A DNA stretch of 64,000 bases, from positions 42,611-106,610 of the forward strand of contig LUCM01003808.1 in NCBI GenBank assembly GCA_008360955.1, read 5' to 3'. Under the pieces are notes generated by a model. That model was not told where the DNA came from. It did no database searches and saw only the letters and a list, made by a program, of their open reading frames with translations. This stretch comes from Fasciolopsis buskii (taxonomy: Eukaryota > Platyhelminthes > Trematoda > Plagiorchiida > Fasciolidae). This document shows positions 24,771 through 36,208 of this stretch, piece by piece. Every line of letters starts with the position of its first letter. The stretch's first letter is position 1. The position numbers were made by a program, and so were the translations under genes.

Positions 24771-27700
24771 CTGTGCCTTTTGGTAATCAAGTTCTCTGGC
24801 AAATTTGTTTAAAAGTACTTAACTTTGTCTCCCAGAAGTAGTTATCCAGACAATTCGACATTCTATAGAGCCTTCCAAAACTCCTGTATACGTGTGTGTT
24901 ACCCGGTATGGAATTCCAATCCATAGATTTTGAACAAATTCATTTGGCGTAGTGAGTCAGCTTGAGCCAAACTACGAGGCTGAAGGTATTGTTAGAACAT
25001 CGCATGGACGGTCGAAATAGAGGTTTATTGTTTTGAATTCGTCCCACCTAGGCCTACGCTGCTTGCAGCCTGTTTATCGCCGACCATAAAATAATGAGAA
25101 CGAAATTATTTTAAGGCCGTTGCGATTGGTCACAATGGCTTTTGCGAAGAATCAGAGAACAGAATGTCCGCCGCCTTTCACGGTGTTTCAGAAAAACATC
25201 CGGAATCGTCCTATCCTTTGTTAGCAGTCGCGACCCTATCATAGCTAGAACCGATGCGCTACCTGTCCTTTACATACGGCTAGCAGTCAGGCCCAAGGAC
25301 AACCAACCACTTAGTTGCACTACAGTCGTCTCCGTTATAAAATATTTACATCACAGAAATCGTTTTTGTTAGCCCCTTATTATCGCTGATGGCAAATCAT
25401 CTTGAACGATTATCAGCGGTACCTCGTCGTTCTCCTCGTAGTTTGAGGCCGGCTTGTTTAAGTCATTCTGTTACTATCTGACTTATGCTCATTGCCAAAT
25501 TCTCCATGGCTATAAAGTGTTTAACTAGACATCTCACTCTTCATTAAATTATGCTGACCGGTAACAAAGATTCTCAACTCCTAATTCTGATCTTTTAACT
25601 CTGCCCGCATAGAAAGTTTTCGGTGTTCACAGACAATCAAGAAAGTGGTAGGACATGTCTGGGTGCAAATTTGCAGATCAATTGTTAACTCACGCACGTT
25701 ACCATAGCTTTAGTAGCATTTGTACCTCAGTTTTGGTCCATAAAATTTTTAATTTTTCATATTTTTAGATCACTTGTTCATTTTTCGAGATCGGAATGCC
25801 AATTCTCATAACGTAGTTCTGCATATTTTTATTAGTTCTTCCTAACACGGCTCGGAATTCTCCGACGCAACAGACTGTGCGCGAGAAAGTTTGATCAATA
25901 AAATTGGGATAATAAAAGTGAGCACTAGGATTTACCAGCGCGCTATATGGCCAACGTCAACCACTGGTAAAGGAAAAAACATTTTCCATCTGGTCAGTGA
26001 TAGTTATCCAGTTCTAGGTGGTTATTACCCTGAAATTGACATTCCTGAATCCTGTAATGATCTCGCTGTTTCCCAATACACATATCGAATCCCTTTTAGC
26101 AATTTCTTGAGTGCAAGAATTAATATGACTGCAGGAGAAGTGCTTGCTTTTCAGCCGTACATTTCGAATGTGGCTCTAATCCACCTGCCCAATCCGAGTG
26201 ATTCCCGTTTCGTAAAGCAGAAAATCTGGCGAGACCGAAAATCGTCACTCGCGGCCGCTATCTCTAATTCCCACCAACTCCAGGGAGGACGACCAAGTCG
26301 AGCAGACAAAAAGATTGTTTGATGATCGAAACCGAATCGCTTATATTAATCTTCCGTGAGCAACACTCATTGACTGATCATTCTGTCAGCTAATTTGATC
26401 TCTCGGAGCTCATCGACTTTCTCATTCGGCGTTTCTGCTCCGCTCATCGATTGACAATCACCTCGAAGTCGCCGCAGCTGCGTTGATCTCTGATCTGGGT
26501 AGAGGTTATGACGAGTCAGTACCCACTACTCTTACAATTCCGATGCTCTCTGCCTCACTTATGGATTTTTCTTGTGCTTTTATAGGGTTAGCAGCAATGT
26601 GATTTCAGAGTGAACCCTCGTGCGAATACCTGAGCGCAGCCGAGAATCAATTCCGAAAAAGCTGAATCCAATCCCTCCAGTGCTCGCGTTTTTGAGCTCC
26701 TGACGATTTTCACTAAGTCACTACCTGGGGTTTCCATTGTATTTTATATTATTTTGCTGAATTCATGTGGAGGCATTCAGCAGAAAACATCTTTGGTAGG
26801 ATTCCATCTTGTTTCTACTCGTTATTTGACCACATAGCAACACTCGAACCACAAATAATACCAAAAAATTCCTACCAATAGAGTGAAGCCTTATTCTTGA
26901 AAGTGTCTGAAGGCAGCAGAAGGCGGTAGTCAAGTTTCTGTCGCCCCAGGAGGTTCATATTCCCATTTCGCAAGTACCTTTGGTGGAAAATGATTATTAG
27001 CTGTTGCTCGACTGGTCACCAGATCCGACCCATTAGGCCTTGTGTGGATCCGTATCAACACAGGTTTCAGGATTATGCTTGTGGGGTACATTCTCCTCCA
27101 AGCTTGGTAGCGTCCTCGGCCCTATCGACAAGGCCCTCCCACTGCATTCCTATAGAAACCATGGTCAAATCCATGACCTTGGTATGGCTATCCTTTCAAC
27201 ATACGCAATTTGACGACATTTTTTTATTCCACTTGGTCAAATCCGCGATTTCACAGCAACCAGAAACGCATTCTACTTAGTTAGGAAGACGAATAAATCT
27301 TACGACAAATTAACTCATTTGAAGGCATTTCACAAAAAAGTCGAGATATTCTCACAGACAATTGTTCAGATATTTTTCCGTTTGTGATTTGCTGGTATCA
27401 CAAAAATGCGAACTTCAAAAATCAAATAGTTAAGCCCATTGCGATTAGTTGATACATTTCCATAGGGTCAAAAACAAAATTTACCGATGCGAATGAATGA
27501 TCTCAGGTGCTTCTCTAAAATAAACCAAGGGCACTTTTTCATTGGCTGCGCTAATTTTTGTCGTTCTCCGGCACTGTCACTTTGCTTTATTTAGATCGAT
27601 TCACTGTGTTATCTCCGATTCATTCCTCAAACAATGCTCTCATTCGTATTCGTTTTGATTCATCATTTTCACTGTCCCTATTCGACTGTTTCACGAAATC

Positions 27701-28700
27701 ACACTGAACCAGGGACCGGAGATGTGTTGGTTGGGATGTCGCATTTATCCATGCAACGCTACACAAGATAACTGTTACTACTTTAGTCAACACTTAAACC
27801 CGGTGTCTACTTGAAAAAATACAGTGCTTAACCATTGCTTTGGATTCTCAGACTTACGATACCACATGTGCGGTCTGCATCCAAAATACCGTATTAATAG
27901 GAATGTTGAAAATGAGCTTTTTCACTTTGAAAACGTCCAGTAATTCCGTGGGGATAGAGTCAATTGCAAAAAGACATGTTTTGGTGTTATGACCTATAAC
28001 AACAGTGACAGGTTCCGTGAGTCTAGCATGGTATTCACTTTCTCCTGAAATGTTGTCGAATGTGCAATGGTTAGACGTCCCCTCCAGTTTCCTTAGTTAT
28101 CTTTGCACGGTGAGTAGTAATGTGGTCGTAGCTTTATTTTGTTCTCTGAGTTACATCAACATTTTCGAGTAGGAATTTAAGCTTGTTTTGATTGCATTCC
28201 ATTTTCACTGCTTATGTTGTGTTGTTGGTATCGTTTTTGTTTCCGCTTGCTTTTGTGTCATCCGAACCAGGGCAAATCTAATACTTGTCAGAGAAACCAC
28301 AAATTAATTTCAGTTCAGTCATTTACAAATGCATACATCTATTTTATCGAACGATCATCGTCTCATTTCATTAATCTTAGAGTTTATTCCTTTACTGCAT
28401 AAGTCATTTCTTCATCAGTGTCTTTCAGTTTGCGGTCAAGACAACAAGCCTCTTTCCTGACAAAGCTTCTCTGCTTAAGACATCCTACTTCTCGGTATAT
28501 TCTTTAATTTCTTTTGAATATTACCTCTTTTCACGAGGCCTTTTCACACAGACAGTGAGTGCAGTTTTTGATCTATGCTGTTCCAGTCGAAAATGTTTTC
28601 ATTCACAACATTCCGAATGCTCTGTCGTTACTTAGTTCCCCGATAAAATCAAAAAAACTTGCTCGCAAAATTCACAGATTAATTCCCTCCTCCCACTCAC
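24771..28700. other. Intron between exons 3 and 4, left part
   Basis: Holds a 143-codon plus-strand open frame (25891-26322) without recognised domain or a matching splice partner, and a 96-codon one at 26990-27280. Neither is supported as a gene. The tandem array follows at 28701. Confidence 0.5.
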
Positions 28701-29691
28701 CCCATCATTTTTCTAGGACTAATGACAGCAGAGTGAATCACGCTTCTGTGAGAGTAAAGCATTCGACAGCAGATCGGGGGAATTCTGACAGACTGAACGT
28801 TATTAGCCCACCAATCCGGATATATTTTAGCATCCTAAATGCTGCCTGTTACTTTGGACTTTGAACTCGTCGTTTCAAAGGAAACGTCCTCAAAACCCTC
28901 CCCAGTTCCTTGTCCAGATGGATTTCTTTCTGCCCTTCTCGACTTAGGAAGGAGTATATTTAGGAAACTCACAACTATCTCTGTCAACAAAGCCATCATT
29001 ACTGACTTTTTGTGCCCACAACACCTGTAATGATTGCGTCCATCTCCAAGACCTCGATCTTCAACATTAGATCGAACTGATTTCCATTTATCCCCATCAG
29101 CTTCACTGCGCTTAAATAAGCCGAACGGGCTTTCGTTAGTTGTTTGCATTTCTCCCTTGCTATCTCATATCCATATTTCGGTCGGCTTCTAAACTCAAAT
29201 GATATTCTCTGGAAGCAGCTGCACCACTCTGACAATTTATTTTTAAGGGCTTAAGCAGCTCCGTGAAGTTATCTAGCTATCCTTTTAAATTATTCCTCTG
29301 CCTTTGGCTCGGTTTCCCGACCTGGGTTCGTCCATAAGCTTGAATTCGCTTGCCATCTAGTTTCTATGTTATCTTAGTTGAAAGATCGCTTTTCCGATAG
29401 GGCTCAGCGGGCTAAACTGGGTTACGATTCATCAAGTCTCTTAGTTAACAATCCCAGTGTGCTTCTTCCTGCTTACGTTTTCATCAATTGTCTTATTGAT
29501 TTATTCATTGCTCCACCAGCACAACATCCTTCGTATGACGAGTTTCACTCCATCCGACTCCTTATCCTCCAGTAACATTTGGAACCTGCCTTCGCAGTTC
29601 GGCCTTCACTCTAGTACATTTACATGCTTTGGGTGCATATCCGTCAATTAATGGTAGTTCTACCATGTTTCCCGCTCTGTTAAAAAATCAC
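28701..29691. repeat. Tandem repeat, unit 1 (991 bp)
   Basis: The unit starts at CCCATCATTTTTCTAGG and ends at GTTAAAAAATCAC. It is the first of three copies. The open frames inside it recur identically in the other copies, showing near-zero divergence. No domain is recognised in any of them, so they are not called as genes. The four bases before the unit (TCAC) are the same as its last four, a short homology typical of duplication breakpoints. Confidence 0.9.
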
Positions 29692-29701
29692 NNNNNNNNN
29701 N
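29692..29701. other. Assembly gap (10 N)
   Basis: Ten N bases interrupt the tandem array. The sequence resumes at base 555 of the repeat unit, so a regular array would have 554 bases missing here. Confidence 0.97.
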
Positions 29702-30138
29702 GCAGCTCCGTGAAGTTATCTAGCTATCCTTTTAAATTATTCCTCTGCCTTTGGCTCGGTTTCCCGACCTGGGTTCGTCCATAAGCTTGAATTCGCTTGC
29801 CATCTAGTTTCTATGTTATCTTAGTTGAAAGATCGCTTTTCCGATAGGGCTCAGCGGGCTAAACTGGGTTACGATTCATCAAGTCTCTTAGTTAACAATC
29901 CCAGTGTGCTTCTTCCTGCTTACGTTTTCATCAATTGTCTTATTGATTTATTCATTGCTCCACCAGCACAACATCCTTCGTATGACGAGTTTCACTCCAT
30001 CCGACTCCTTATCCTCCAGTAACATTTGGAACCTGCCTTCGCAGTTCGGCCTTCACTCTAGTACATTTACATGCTTTGGGTGCATATCCGTCAATTAATG
30101 GTAGTTCTACCATGTTTCCCGCTCTGTTAAAAAATCAC
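29702..30138. repeat. Tandem repeat, unit 2 (last 437 bp)
   Basis: This piece is identical, as far as read, to 29255-29691 and 30693-31129. Its first 554 bases are lost in the gap. It runs directly into unit 3. Confidence 0.9.
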
Positions 30139-31129
30139 CCCATCATTTTTCTAGGACTAATGACAGCAGAGTGAATCACGCTTCTGTGAGAGTAAAGCAT
30201 TCGACAGCAGATCGGGGGAATTCTGACAGACTGAACGTTATTAGCCCACCAATCCGGATATATTTTAGCATCCTAAATGCTGCCTGTTACTTTGGACTTT
30301 GAACTCGTCGTTTCAAAGGAAACGTCCTCAAAACCCTCCCCAGTTCCTTGTCCAGATGGATTTCTTTCTGCCCTTCTCGACTTAGGAAGGAGTATATTTA
30401 GGAAACTCACAACTATCTCTGTCAACAAAGCCATCATTACTGACTTTTTGTGCCCACAACACCTGTAATGATTGCGTCCATCTCCAAGACCTCGATCTTC
30501 AACATTAGATCGAACTGATTTCCATTTATCCCCATCAGCTTCACTGCGCTTAAATAAGCCGAACGGGCTTTCGTTAGTTGTTTGCATTTCTCCCTTGCTA
30601 TCTCATATCCATATTTCGGTCGGCTTCTAAACTCAAATGATATTCTCTGGAAGCAGCTGCACCACTCTGACAATTTATTTTTAAGGGCTTAAGCAGCTCC
30701 GTGAAGTTATCTAGCTATCCTTTTAAATTATTCCTCTGCCTTTGGCTCGGTTTCCCGACCTGGGTTCGTCCATAAGCTTGAATTCGCTTGCCATCTAGTT
30801 TCTATGTTATCTTAGTTGAAAGATCGCTTTTCCGATAGGGCTCAGCGGGCTAAACTGGGTTACGATTCATCAAGTCTCTTAGTTAACAATCCCAGTGTGC
30901 TTCTTCCTGCTTACGTTTTCATCAATTGTCTTATTGATTTATTCATTGCTCCACCAGCACAACATCCTTCGTATGACGAGTTTCACTCCATCCGACTCCT
31001 TATCCTCCAGTAACATTTGGAACCTGCCTTCGCAGTTCGGCCTTCACTCTAGTACATTTACATGCTTTGGGTGCATATCCGTCAATTAATGGTAGTTCTA
31101 CCATGTTTCCCGCTCTGTTAAAAAATCAC
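30139..31129. repeat. Tandem repeat, unit 3 (991 bp)
   Basis: A full-length copy of the unit at 28701-29691, at a distance of 1438 bases because the middle copy is partly missing. The array lies in the intron between exons 3 and 4. The sequence to the right is unique. Confidence 0.9.
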
Positions 31130-31365
31130 ATTACTTCCTTTACAAACATGAGAAATTTAGTAACAGACGAACCGCCATTAGTTTTCTTTTTATTCAAAGA
31201 TATGTTCACTCATCCTGTTCTGTTGCTTTCAGTTAATCTTTCCGCACCTATTTAAGAAGGGTTTTCACATACTTCAAGCAGGACTGTCTATTATCAGTCG
31301 AGTTTTGGCTACTCCAGCTTATTTATCAGCCACCTGTATGATCTGAACATCTTTCACCGCGAAGC

Positions 31366-31520
31366 ATCCGACCAATCGGGTAAGGTTGTGGCATGTGGAT
31401 GTGAAGGTCGCGTGTTCAAATCCTTCCGCCGCCGATCAACTTCCGCAAATAGCAGCCCTTTGTTGGCCACAGTCCCCTTTCCGGAAAGTGAGGTAGGTTG
31501 TTATTTCATTAATAAAGAAA
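31366..31520 (+). mobile_element. tRNA-derived SINE, family A copy 2
   Basis: The plus strand carries GGTCGCGTGTTCAAATCC, a box B-like element, followed by blocks shared with 635-798 (CCGCCGCCGATCAACTTCC, then GCAGCCCTTTGTTGGCC, then TTATTTCATTAATAAA). Agreement runs over about 150 bases with scattered substitutions, as expected of old SINE copies. It sits in the large intron between exons 3 and 4, just beyond the 991-bp tandem array. A ~30-base relic of the tail may also be present at 40714-40742. Confidence 0.65.
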
Positions 31521-31689
31521 GTAAAAGGAAAAAGGATAAAAAACGAGTAAAACTCTTGCAGACCTCATTCATCCGTTACATAATGATCTATCTTGCCGCT
31601 GCTAGCATTCTTCCACTACTTCTGTCGTTCAGTCTTCTAGCAGTACTTCACACCTGACGGTGCAAAGCAAAAGCAAAAAAAGAACCACA

Positions 31690-32056
31690 GCTCCTGCTAG
31701 TCTGCTTAATTCACAGCAAGTATTTTCCGTAGATTCCAGCAATCGCAAGAAGTCATCTACCTAGTCTAGGTCACTCAAATTCTTATTGCCAATTAGGCGC
31801 CTAAATCATTCTCCATTAGCTAGTCTGCGAAGAAGTTAAACAAGAATGAAGAGATGAGACACCCTTGTCGAACCCCGCTTGTCGTCTGGAATATACTTGA
31901 CGATCCACCCCATTCCCTCGTTCAACCATGGGTATGCGGGGGCTGTGCTTGCAACAGATCCACTGACTTCTCTGACATCTTTCCATTGAAGAGCACTGAA
32001 AAGTGGCTTTCGGTGGACTGAGTCATAGATGTCTTCAGAATAGAGGAAAATCACGA
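31690..32056 (-). pseudogene. RTE-like LINE reverse transcriptase fragment, decayed
   Basis: On the minus strand 32054-31836 reads VIFLYSEDIYDSVHRKPLFS and later a segment matching SGVRQGCxxSxFLFNF, broken by frameshift, then a D-x-x-VDDFLRLL segment that corresponds to the YADD motif region. These are motifs of an RTE-clade reverse transcriptase (FLDFxxAFDSVHR, GVRQGCPLSPFLFNF, YADDIVLL). Stops and shifts make it a dead fragment. It lies in the intron between exons 3 and 4, in the same orientation as the host gene. Confidence 0.65.
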
Positions 32057-32658
32057 TTCTCGGACAACGATGTATGTGACGCGTTTCAAGTAGTTGTGGA
32101 AGAGTGAAATTCTAATGGATGCATTTGTACTTGAGCTTTTTCCACGGGCAGTATGTGTTAGCAATGGGCTGCCCAGCAGACAGTGGGTCAGTTTTGTTCA
32201 GTTGCGGTTCTCATTGACAGTCAACAGTACTCGATAGATTCTAAGAGGAGCAATTACTGCTCCGATGACTTTAATGGAATGTCACCCACCACTATATTTA
32301 AGCCCCGGGTGAGATGATAGATAAGCACTATCGATGAGCTCTAATTTGGGTGCTTCCCGAATACAAGGTCGACCCGATGACCTAAGGTTTGTGCCTTGAG
32401 CGTGACGTTCGCTAAGTAATCGAATAGGCAAGAATAATATACATCATTCATCATTCTGCAGCGGTTATTCACTCTGGTACATTGAAGCCGTTCTCCACCA
32501 CAAGTTTGGTTCCCACTTTCCTGGCAAGTGCTCATTCGAACAATGAAAGTGCCTAACTGGCCAACAATGGTTGCATACTCACGTTCAAAAAACCGCATTT
32601 TGTTCACCAGTGGAAACCAACAGATAGATAAATACGTATGCACAATTTCAACACTCAC

Positions 32659-32796
32659 GCTGATCATCTCAAGTGAAGCTCTGACTGCGGTGTCCGGATC
32701 GCTATATGAATCGTAAACAATGGCTCCCAGAGTGAAATTCAGATAATTCGGCCTCCCGTTCACGTCGTCCATTGCAGACAGTAGCGCCTCCAGAAA
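32659..32796 (-). CDS. Exon 3: LBD segment with the LEA...DDVN helix
   Basis: The exon starts after a pyrimidine-rich acceptor (ttgtttacag) and ends at a consensus GTGAGT donor; it has 46 codons, phase 0 at both ends. It reads FLEALLSAMDDVNGRPNYLN followed by FTLGAIVYDSYSDPDTAVRA and SLEMIS. This matches the segment of metabotropic glutamate receptors that reads like RLEAMLFAIDEIN, then LGxxIxDSCS, then ALEQSLEFV. In those proteins it forms the first helix and second strand of lobe 1. The usual DSC is DSY here, so that cysteine is missing. The predicted glycosylation sequon NFT lies in the middle. The exon lies between a signal-peptide exon upstream and the loop exon downstream in exactly the family order. 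Confidence 0.88.
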
Positions 32797-34954
32797 CTGT
32801 AAACAAGTAAAATCCGAATAAAAGGGAGGATTCCTGAGCCAAAAGCAGAGAAGAGAACGAAAGACATATATCTCGAAAAGGCCAACCCACAAGGTGTGTA
32901 CTGCAGGAATAGTAAGTTCGCACCATCAAAGTGTTTCCCTTTGGTGTCCGCTAGTTTCTATTCAAATGCAAGTCAACGCGACTATCGCAAAGCATATTGG
33001 GAACACATTTTACGATGCTGCCAGTAGCATGCATAAGATAGCCACGAAATAGTTTCGAGCTTTGATACATCGCGGCAAATTTAAAGACCAATAAAACTTT
33101 ATACCCCAATACATCTACCCAAAAAACGATGGGCCAAATTTTCATTTCTTCATGCCTGACGGAAAAAAGTGTTAGCCTAGTGATGAAATTTGCTGCTGTG
33201 AGGACAAGACAAACAATACAAACGTTATTCAAAACCAGTGAAACGATAACTTTGAAAAATTTCATCTAATAAGGGCGTTTTTTGAGCAGACATAATCACG
33301 ATGACCGTGAGTACAGAGTCAACTAAAGTACAGTTTATCAAGCTCTCAGTGTTCCGTCGATCCACTTATCCAACCAGTGTGGAGTCTACTTAAATCTCTC
33401 CGGCTTTGTGTCTACTAGACAGTTGTCCTTCGTTTGGCGACCTCTGGTCATCGTGGAGCTTTTTTCGGTTTGCTTTCGTCCATCATGACCTGGGCTGTAA
33501 TAAATGCATATTTTCCAGGAACGTGTGACACACGCACAAAGCAAGTGTCAGTCATGCGGCTCCAACTGCGGCTTCATATTTCATTATGAATTTTGGCCAT
33601 AACTGAACTTTAAACTAGCATAGATGTACAGTTAATCAAACTGGGAAAAAAAACCAAACTCGGCTGGCTCGAATCCATCCACGTGTCTGTGCTCTGCCAG
33701 CAAGTCTACGAGATCACGGCGACCCGCGTTTAGAATTTTCGTTTATTAATCAATGGTCAGTCGCCTGAGTTACGCAAGCACAAGGCGTTCACCACAAGGT
33801 TTATTTTAACTCAATTCATGACCGCCAAAATCGGTCCAAACCTACCAGAAGGTGTACAAAAGCTGCTAACCGACGGAGGTGACCGTAGTCAGTAAAATCC
33901 TCCGAAAGACCACCTGCGCTTATGTAAATCTACATTGTTGGTTCAGTGCATTGCGCTGATATCTGACTAACGTACCCCTTTGCGATCTTCTACTAACTTA
34001 CGCATACTATGGTTTGTGGAGGATATTGCAGTGTCAAAGGGAAATCCGAACGGGGCGCAATAATACACTCGTATATATTACTGTGTTTGATGGAAACAAC
34101 GAGGCACGTAAACATTTTCAGTTCAAGTTCAGTTTTTTTTATTCTCGAAGAATCTTGATTGATCAGTCTGGGTTTAGGCAGCAAATATTTTATTGCCAAT
34201 CAAAGTGACATCATCAGCATATCTGCGACGCTCAGCGAACACAAACTGGCGAATGAAGTTATTTTCAGAGATTCATACTCATTCTGTTCAATCACAACAA
34301 CACTAGTACTTAAGGAGTATGATGGGTTAGGGGAAAGATAAGTGAGAAGAGAACTGACAGAAATCCACACGCTGCTCCAAGTCGAATGAACGCACCCTTG
34401 CGCAAGCTATTCGTGACCCGTATAAGGAGGAGCTTAGAAACAAAGTACATGCAGCACACTGACACCTATATTCAAATTTGTTTCTTCGAGTTCAGAACTA
34501 ATTTGCGATTGCTCTGCGACTCCCATGCTGTATCCGACACCCAAAGTAGATCCTAAACCAGAAAATGATAGCACTTTTATCAGCTTTCTCGTTATCGGTG
34601 AACCACCATCGGTTCTTTCCTCTCCTGTTTAACGCATCCAACCCCTTAGGCCTTCCTATTTTTCAAACCATTCTTAGTGCAGCATGTTTGCCTAACTTAT
34701 CAGTAAAATAATATGTGATCACTGGGCCGCTGTTTCATCTTTCTTACGAATCACAAGCGGTGCACATCAGCGGTGGTGTAACTGAAACACGAACCCGACC
34801 GAGTTAACTACTTATGATGAAAAGTTTTGTGTAAGATGTGAAGGCATTACATGGAGCCATACGGATCTTGGCTATTCCATATGCTTTGGTGCAAAGACGT
34901 GGGCATGAATCACTGAAAACGGTTCTCCCGACAAATTGCATCCTCTCATTGTAC

Positions 34955-34996
34955 TCGGTAAGAATTTGGACAATGCCACAAACGATTTTGAAGTTG
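34955..34996 (-). CDS. Possible exon 2 of the mGluR-type gene (uncertain)
   Basis: A good acceptor (gtcttgtatttctag) precedes 34996. Read in phase 0, as exon 1 requires, 14 codons follow (QLQNRLWHCPNSYR) before a weak GTACAA donor, again in phase 0 as exon 3 requires. The piece supplies one cysteine where the family normally has the Cys-Gly pair that is disulphide bonded. Against it: the donor is poor, and another frame of the same acceptor reads through a tempting CG followed by NERMQF, which resembles the family better but does not fit the phase of exon 1. The plus strand here also has a good donor-like GTAAGA. I treat this as a placeholder for an exon that should exist between 47411 and 32797. 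Confidence 0.28.
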
Positions 34997-36080
34997 CTAG
35001 AAATACAAGACGTCAATAACTTCCACAACCTCGTGACGACTCACGCCAGCCTTCGAATTTTCCCGAAGTTTGTGCCCAGTTGATTCTGAATTACTAAACG
35101 TATAAGTATTCTAGCTAATCTTATTTAATTTTACGAAATTTAATCTACTGCTGTTTATTAAAGCTCCCGAATTTCTACCGAGGTGAAAGTACTAGTTAAA
35201 AAGAAATCGATGCTTCTTCATATCCAGTGCAAAAACAAGACTGAAGCGGAAACTCACTGTCAAACCCTGAAGACCTCACGCAAACAGCATTCGCGAATTG
35301 ATTCCACCGTATACCATTCTTTTCAAAAATGTGCCCTCGGTAACGGTAAACTTTGAACCACAAGGCTGATCATCATGAATGTTCTGCATTTGAAATCACC
35401 TTCCTTTAGGAAACCTGGCTTTATTCAGCGATCACTGACTCACTAATAGGACAGACTTGTTTTGACTTAAATCGGACGAGTCGACCCTGTCATCGGCACC
35501 ATCAGGTGGGTGACTTTCCAGTGTTTGTCAGACGCTCATATTACCATTCTGCACGATCCATCTTTTCCTACCACCAGAGCTTGACATTTCATCACCACGC
35601 AAAATGTAAACCACACTTTCCTATTATTTACCGGCCGATATTTTCGGTCATCTTTTACACGAAATGGAGACCAGAGAAAGTCATTGTCATGTTTAAAAAA
35701 TATACGGCAAAGTTCGATCCAATACTTGCACATCAACTCTTCTGTAGGTAATTTTGTTTCTTTCGTGGCTAAACTTGGCCGGCTTATCATGACGGACGAG
35801 GTAATTTAGATGCCCCATCCATCCTTTCACCTAGAAGAACAACTCAACAGCACTGGTAAAGCTTCCCCATGTGTATTTCATAGACTCTGACAACCTTTTT
35901 TAATTATTGTTATGCACAGAAATTTTCTTGCACTCACCAAGAGTACGGCTTCACTTCAACCGTATTACCACATGCACCGAACTGTACTGTCCGCCAAAAG
36001 TGGCCTTTTGAGTGAACTCCGATACAGTGGTTCTACATTATCAGTTGGTGTTATTTTTGTCTGAATAAATCCAAGCGTTT

Positions 36081-36208
36081 TTTATTGCGAATGATGTAAT
36101 GTTAATAACATAGCGTTGTTGGTAGATGTAACGCGCTAAAGTTTCGACTACCGTGGGTAGCCTTTCTCAAGGCATTTTACAATCAAATGACTGAGGAAAT
36201 GTTCACAT
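36081..36208 (+). repeat. Hairpin repeat copy E
   Basis: The copy starts TATTGCGAATGATGTAATGT, contains TTTCGACTACCGTGGGTAGC, and continues into a block TCAAATGACTGAGGAAATGT that matches the far side of copy F. It is therefore more complete on this side than copies A, B and D. It lies in the large intron upstream of exon 3. Confidence 0.7.

Noticed and set aside
25891..26322. 143-codon plus-strand open frame
   Set aside because: Starts at a non-ATG codon, has no recognised domain and no matching splice partners; it lies within the receptor gene's intron.
32951..33265. Minus-strand frame starting with a signal-peptide-like MKFFKVIVSLVLNN, first taken as the receptor's start
   Set aside because: Exon 1 at 47412-47672 carries both a signal peptide and the GDLLLGIFVPIH motif, while this frame lacks any receptor motif and has no phase-compatible link.
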